NCBI GenBank assembly: GCA_041687475.1
Contig: JAWLBW010000267.1
Location: forward strand, 1 to 6,661
Direction of reading: 5' to 3'
DNA length: 6,661 nt
Origin: JAWLBW01 sp041687475
GTDB taxonomy: Bacteria; J088; JAWLBW01
Below, piece by piece: positions 5,611-6,661 of the stretch. Made by a program: the position numbers and the translations under genes. The notes under the pieces were generated by a model, which saw only the letters and a program-made list of their open reading frames with translations, was not told the origin of the DNA and searched no databases. The stretch's first letter is position 1; each line of letters opens with the position of its first letter.

Positions 5611-6661
5611 ATGGGTAAGACACTGCTCGATAAGGTCTGGGATCTGCATACGGTTCGTGAGCTTCCCTCCGGTCAGACGCAGCTGTTCATCGGTCTGCAC
5701 CTCGTGCATGAAGTCACGAGTCCGCAGGCCTTTCAGATGCTGCGCGAACGGGGATTGGATGTCATGTTTCCCAATCGCACGTTTGCCACGGTCGACCACA
5801 TTATTCCCACCGACACGCGTCAGCGTCCGTTTCAGGACGAGCTGGCCGAAGCCATGATGGTGGCGCTGGAAGAAAACACCGAGCAGACGCAGGTTACGTT
5901 TTTCGGCCCTGCCAGCGGCGACCAGGGCATCGTGCACGTTATCGGGCCCGAGCTCGGCCTGACGCAGCCCGGCATGACCGTGGCCTGCGGCGACAGCCAC
6001 ACGAGCACCCACGGCGCCTTCGGCGCGCTGGCCTTCGGCATCGGCACCAGCCAGGTGCGCGACGTGCTGGCCACCCAGTGCCTGGCCATGCAGCGCCCGA
6101 AGGTGCGTCGCGTCGAGGTCAACGGCAAGCTGGGCCGCGGCGTGTATGCCAAGGACGTCATTCTGCACATCATCCGTGTGCTCGGCGTGCAGGGCGGCGT
6201 GGGCTATGCCTATGAATTCGCCGGCGAAGTCTTCGACAACATGACCATGGAAGAGCGCATGACCGTGTGCAACATGGCCATCGAGGGCGGCGCCCGCGTC
6301 GGTTACGTGAACCCCGACGAAACCACCTTCGCCTACCTGAAGGATCGCCGCTTCTCGCCCAAGGGCGAAGCCTGGGATCGCGCCGTAGCCTGGTGGAAGT
6401 CCATCGCCAGCGACGCCGATGCGAGCTACGACGATGTCGTGAAAATCGACGCCGCCGACATCAAGCCGACGGTCACGTGGGGCATCAACCCCGAACAATC
6501 CATCAATGTGGAAGAGACCCTGCCCGTACCCGCGTCCTTTGCCGACGCCGGCGCGCAGGCCACCGCCGCCGAAGCCTACGAATACATGAAGTTCGAGGCC
6601 GGCAAGCCCATGGTGGGCCAGGCCATCGACGTGGCGTTCATCGGCTCGTGCACCAACGGCC
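5611..6661 (+). CDS. leuC: 3-isopropylmalate dehydratase large subunit, C-terminus cut by window edge
   Basis: LeuC with LeuD forms isopropylmalate isomerase, which interconverts 2- and 3-isopropylmalate in cytoplasmic leucine biosynthesis and needs a [4Fe-4S] cluster. The window holds 350 complete codons of a protein usually about 465 residues long. Family landmarks are HLVHEVTSPQAF (about 30-41), TVDHIIPT, the aconitase-type signature GDSHTSTHGAFGA with Asp128 and His130, GTSQVRDVLATQ, and MAIEGGARVGYVNPD. The window ends at IGSCTNG, whose Cys347 is the first cluster ligand and matches the numbering of E. coli LeuC (Cys347, 407, 410). The other two ligands lie beyond the edge. GGAG at 5603-5606 is the ribosome binding site for the ATG. 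It is divergent from tetR; leuD probably follows outside the window. Nothing suggests a defect or transfer. Confidence 0.97.
   Translation, partial: MGKTLLDKVWDLHTVRELPSGQTQLFIGLHLVHEVTSPQAFQMLRERGLDVMFPNRTFATVDHIIPTDTRQRPFQDELAEAMMVALEENTEQTQVTFFGPASGDQGIVHVIGPELGLTQPGMTVACGDSHTSTHGAFGALAFGIGTSQVRDVLATQCLAMQRPKVRRVEVNGKLGRGVYAKDVILHIIRVLGVQGGVGYAYEFAGEVFDNMTMEERMTVCNMAIEGGARVGYVNPDETTFAYLKDRRFSPKGEAWDRAVAWWKSIASDADASYDDVVKIDAADIKPTVTWGINPEQSINVEETLPVPASFADAGAQATAAEAYEYMKFEAGKPMVGQAIDVAFIGSCTNG

Noticed and set aside
5316..5623. Arg/Glu-rich minus-strand frames (98 and 85 codons) over the heptamer array
   Set aside because: Their composition is fully explained by the period-seven repeat read in different frames. 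No credible RBS, domain or neighbour supports them.
5320..6498. In-frame upstream extension of tetR giving a 628-residue protein
   Set aside because: The first 393 residues would be antisense to leuC and run through the heptamer array, giving RNAERG-type low-complexity sequence. The promoter lies inside the extension at 5326-5354, so it cannot be translated from that transcript.

Overview
This is a GC-rich bacterial window holding five protein genes, two of them cut by the window edges. Two adjacent genes encode lipoproteins with lipobox cysteines, one of which carries a C-terminal peptidoglycan-binding LysM domain. That points to a diderm (Gram-negative-type) bacterium. The phylum cannot be fixed from this sequence; a free-living spirochaete, a deltaproteobacterium-like lineage or a planctomycete-like lineage would all fit.

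Layout, left to right. Positions 1-1821 (minus strand) hold the N-terminal 607 residues of a large lipoprotein built from tandem cadherin/Ig-like repeats of about 91 residues; it runs off the left edge. Eight bases upstream of it is a 432-residue LysM lipoprotein (1830-3128, minus), so the two look like a cell-envelope operon. A plausible extended -10 promoter for it lies at 3187-3215. The 207-base gap at 3129-3335 also holds a weak terminator-like hairpin for the next operon.

Positions 3336-4598 (minus) encode an MpaB/DUF2236 oxygenase-family protein related to latex-clearing proteins. It sits 13 bases behind a TetR-family regulator (4612-5319, minus). The tetR promoter is unusually clear: TTGACT, 17 bases, TACACT. 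Its predicted start point falls on the A of the ATG, so the mRNA may be leaderless. A perfect-arm inverted repeat covering the -35 box is the obvious autoregulatory operator. The pair resembles known TetR-controlled lcp loci, with the regulator probably controlling itself and the oxygenase.

The 291-base divergent gap 5320-5610 contains that promoter/operator, a G7 tract, and a degenerate heptanucleotide tandem array (core 5458-5520) that is almost certainly non-coding. Positions 5611-6661 (plus) are the first 350 residues of leuC, the large subunit of 3-isopropylmalate dehydratase, cut just after the first iron-sulfur ligand cysteine.

No RNA genes, CRISPR arrays, insertion sequences or phage genes were seen. 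The best leads are the compact tetR-oxygenase module with its leaderless-promoter/operator arrangement, the paired envelope lipoproteins, and the heptamer array.
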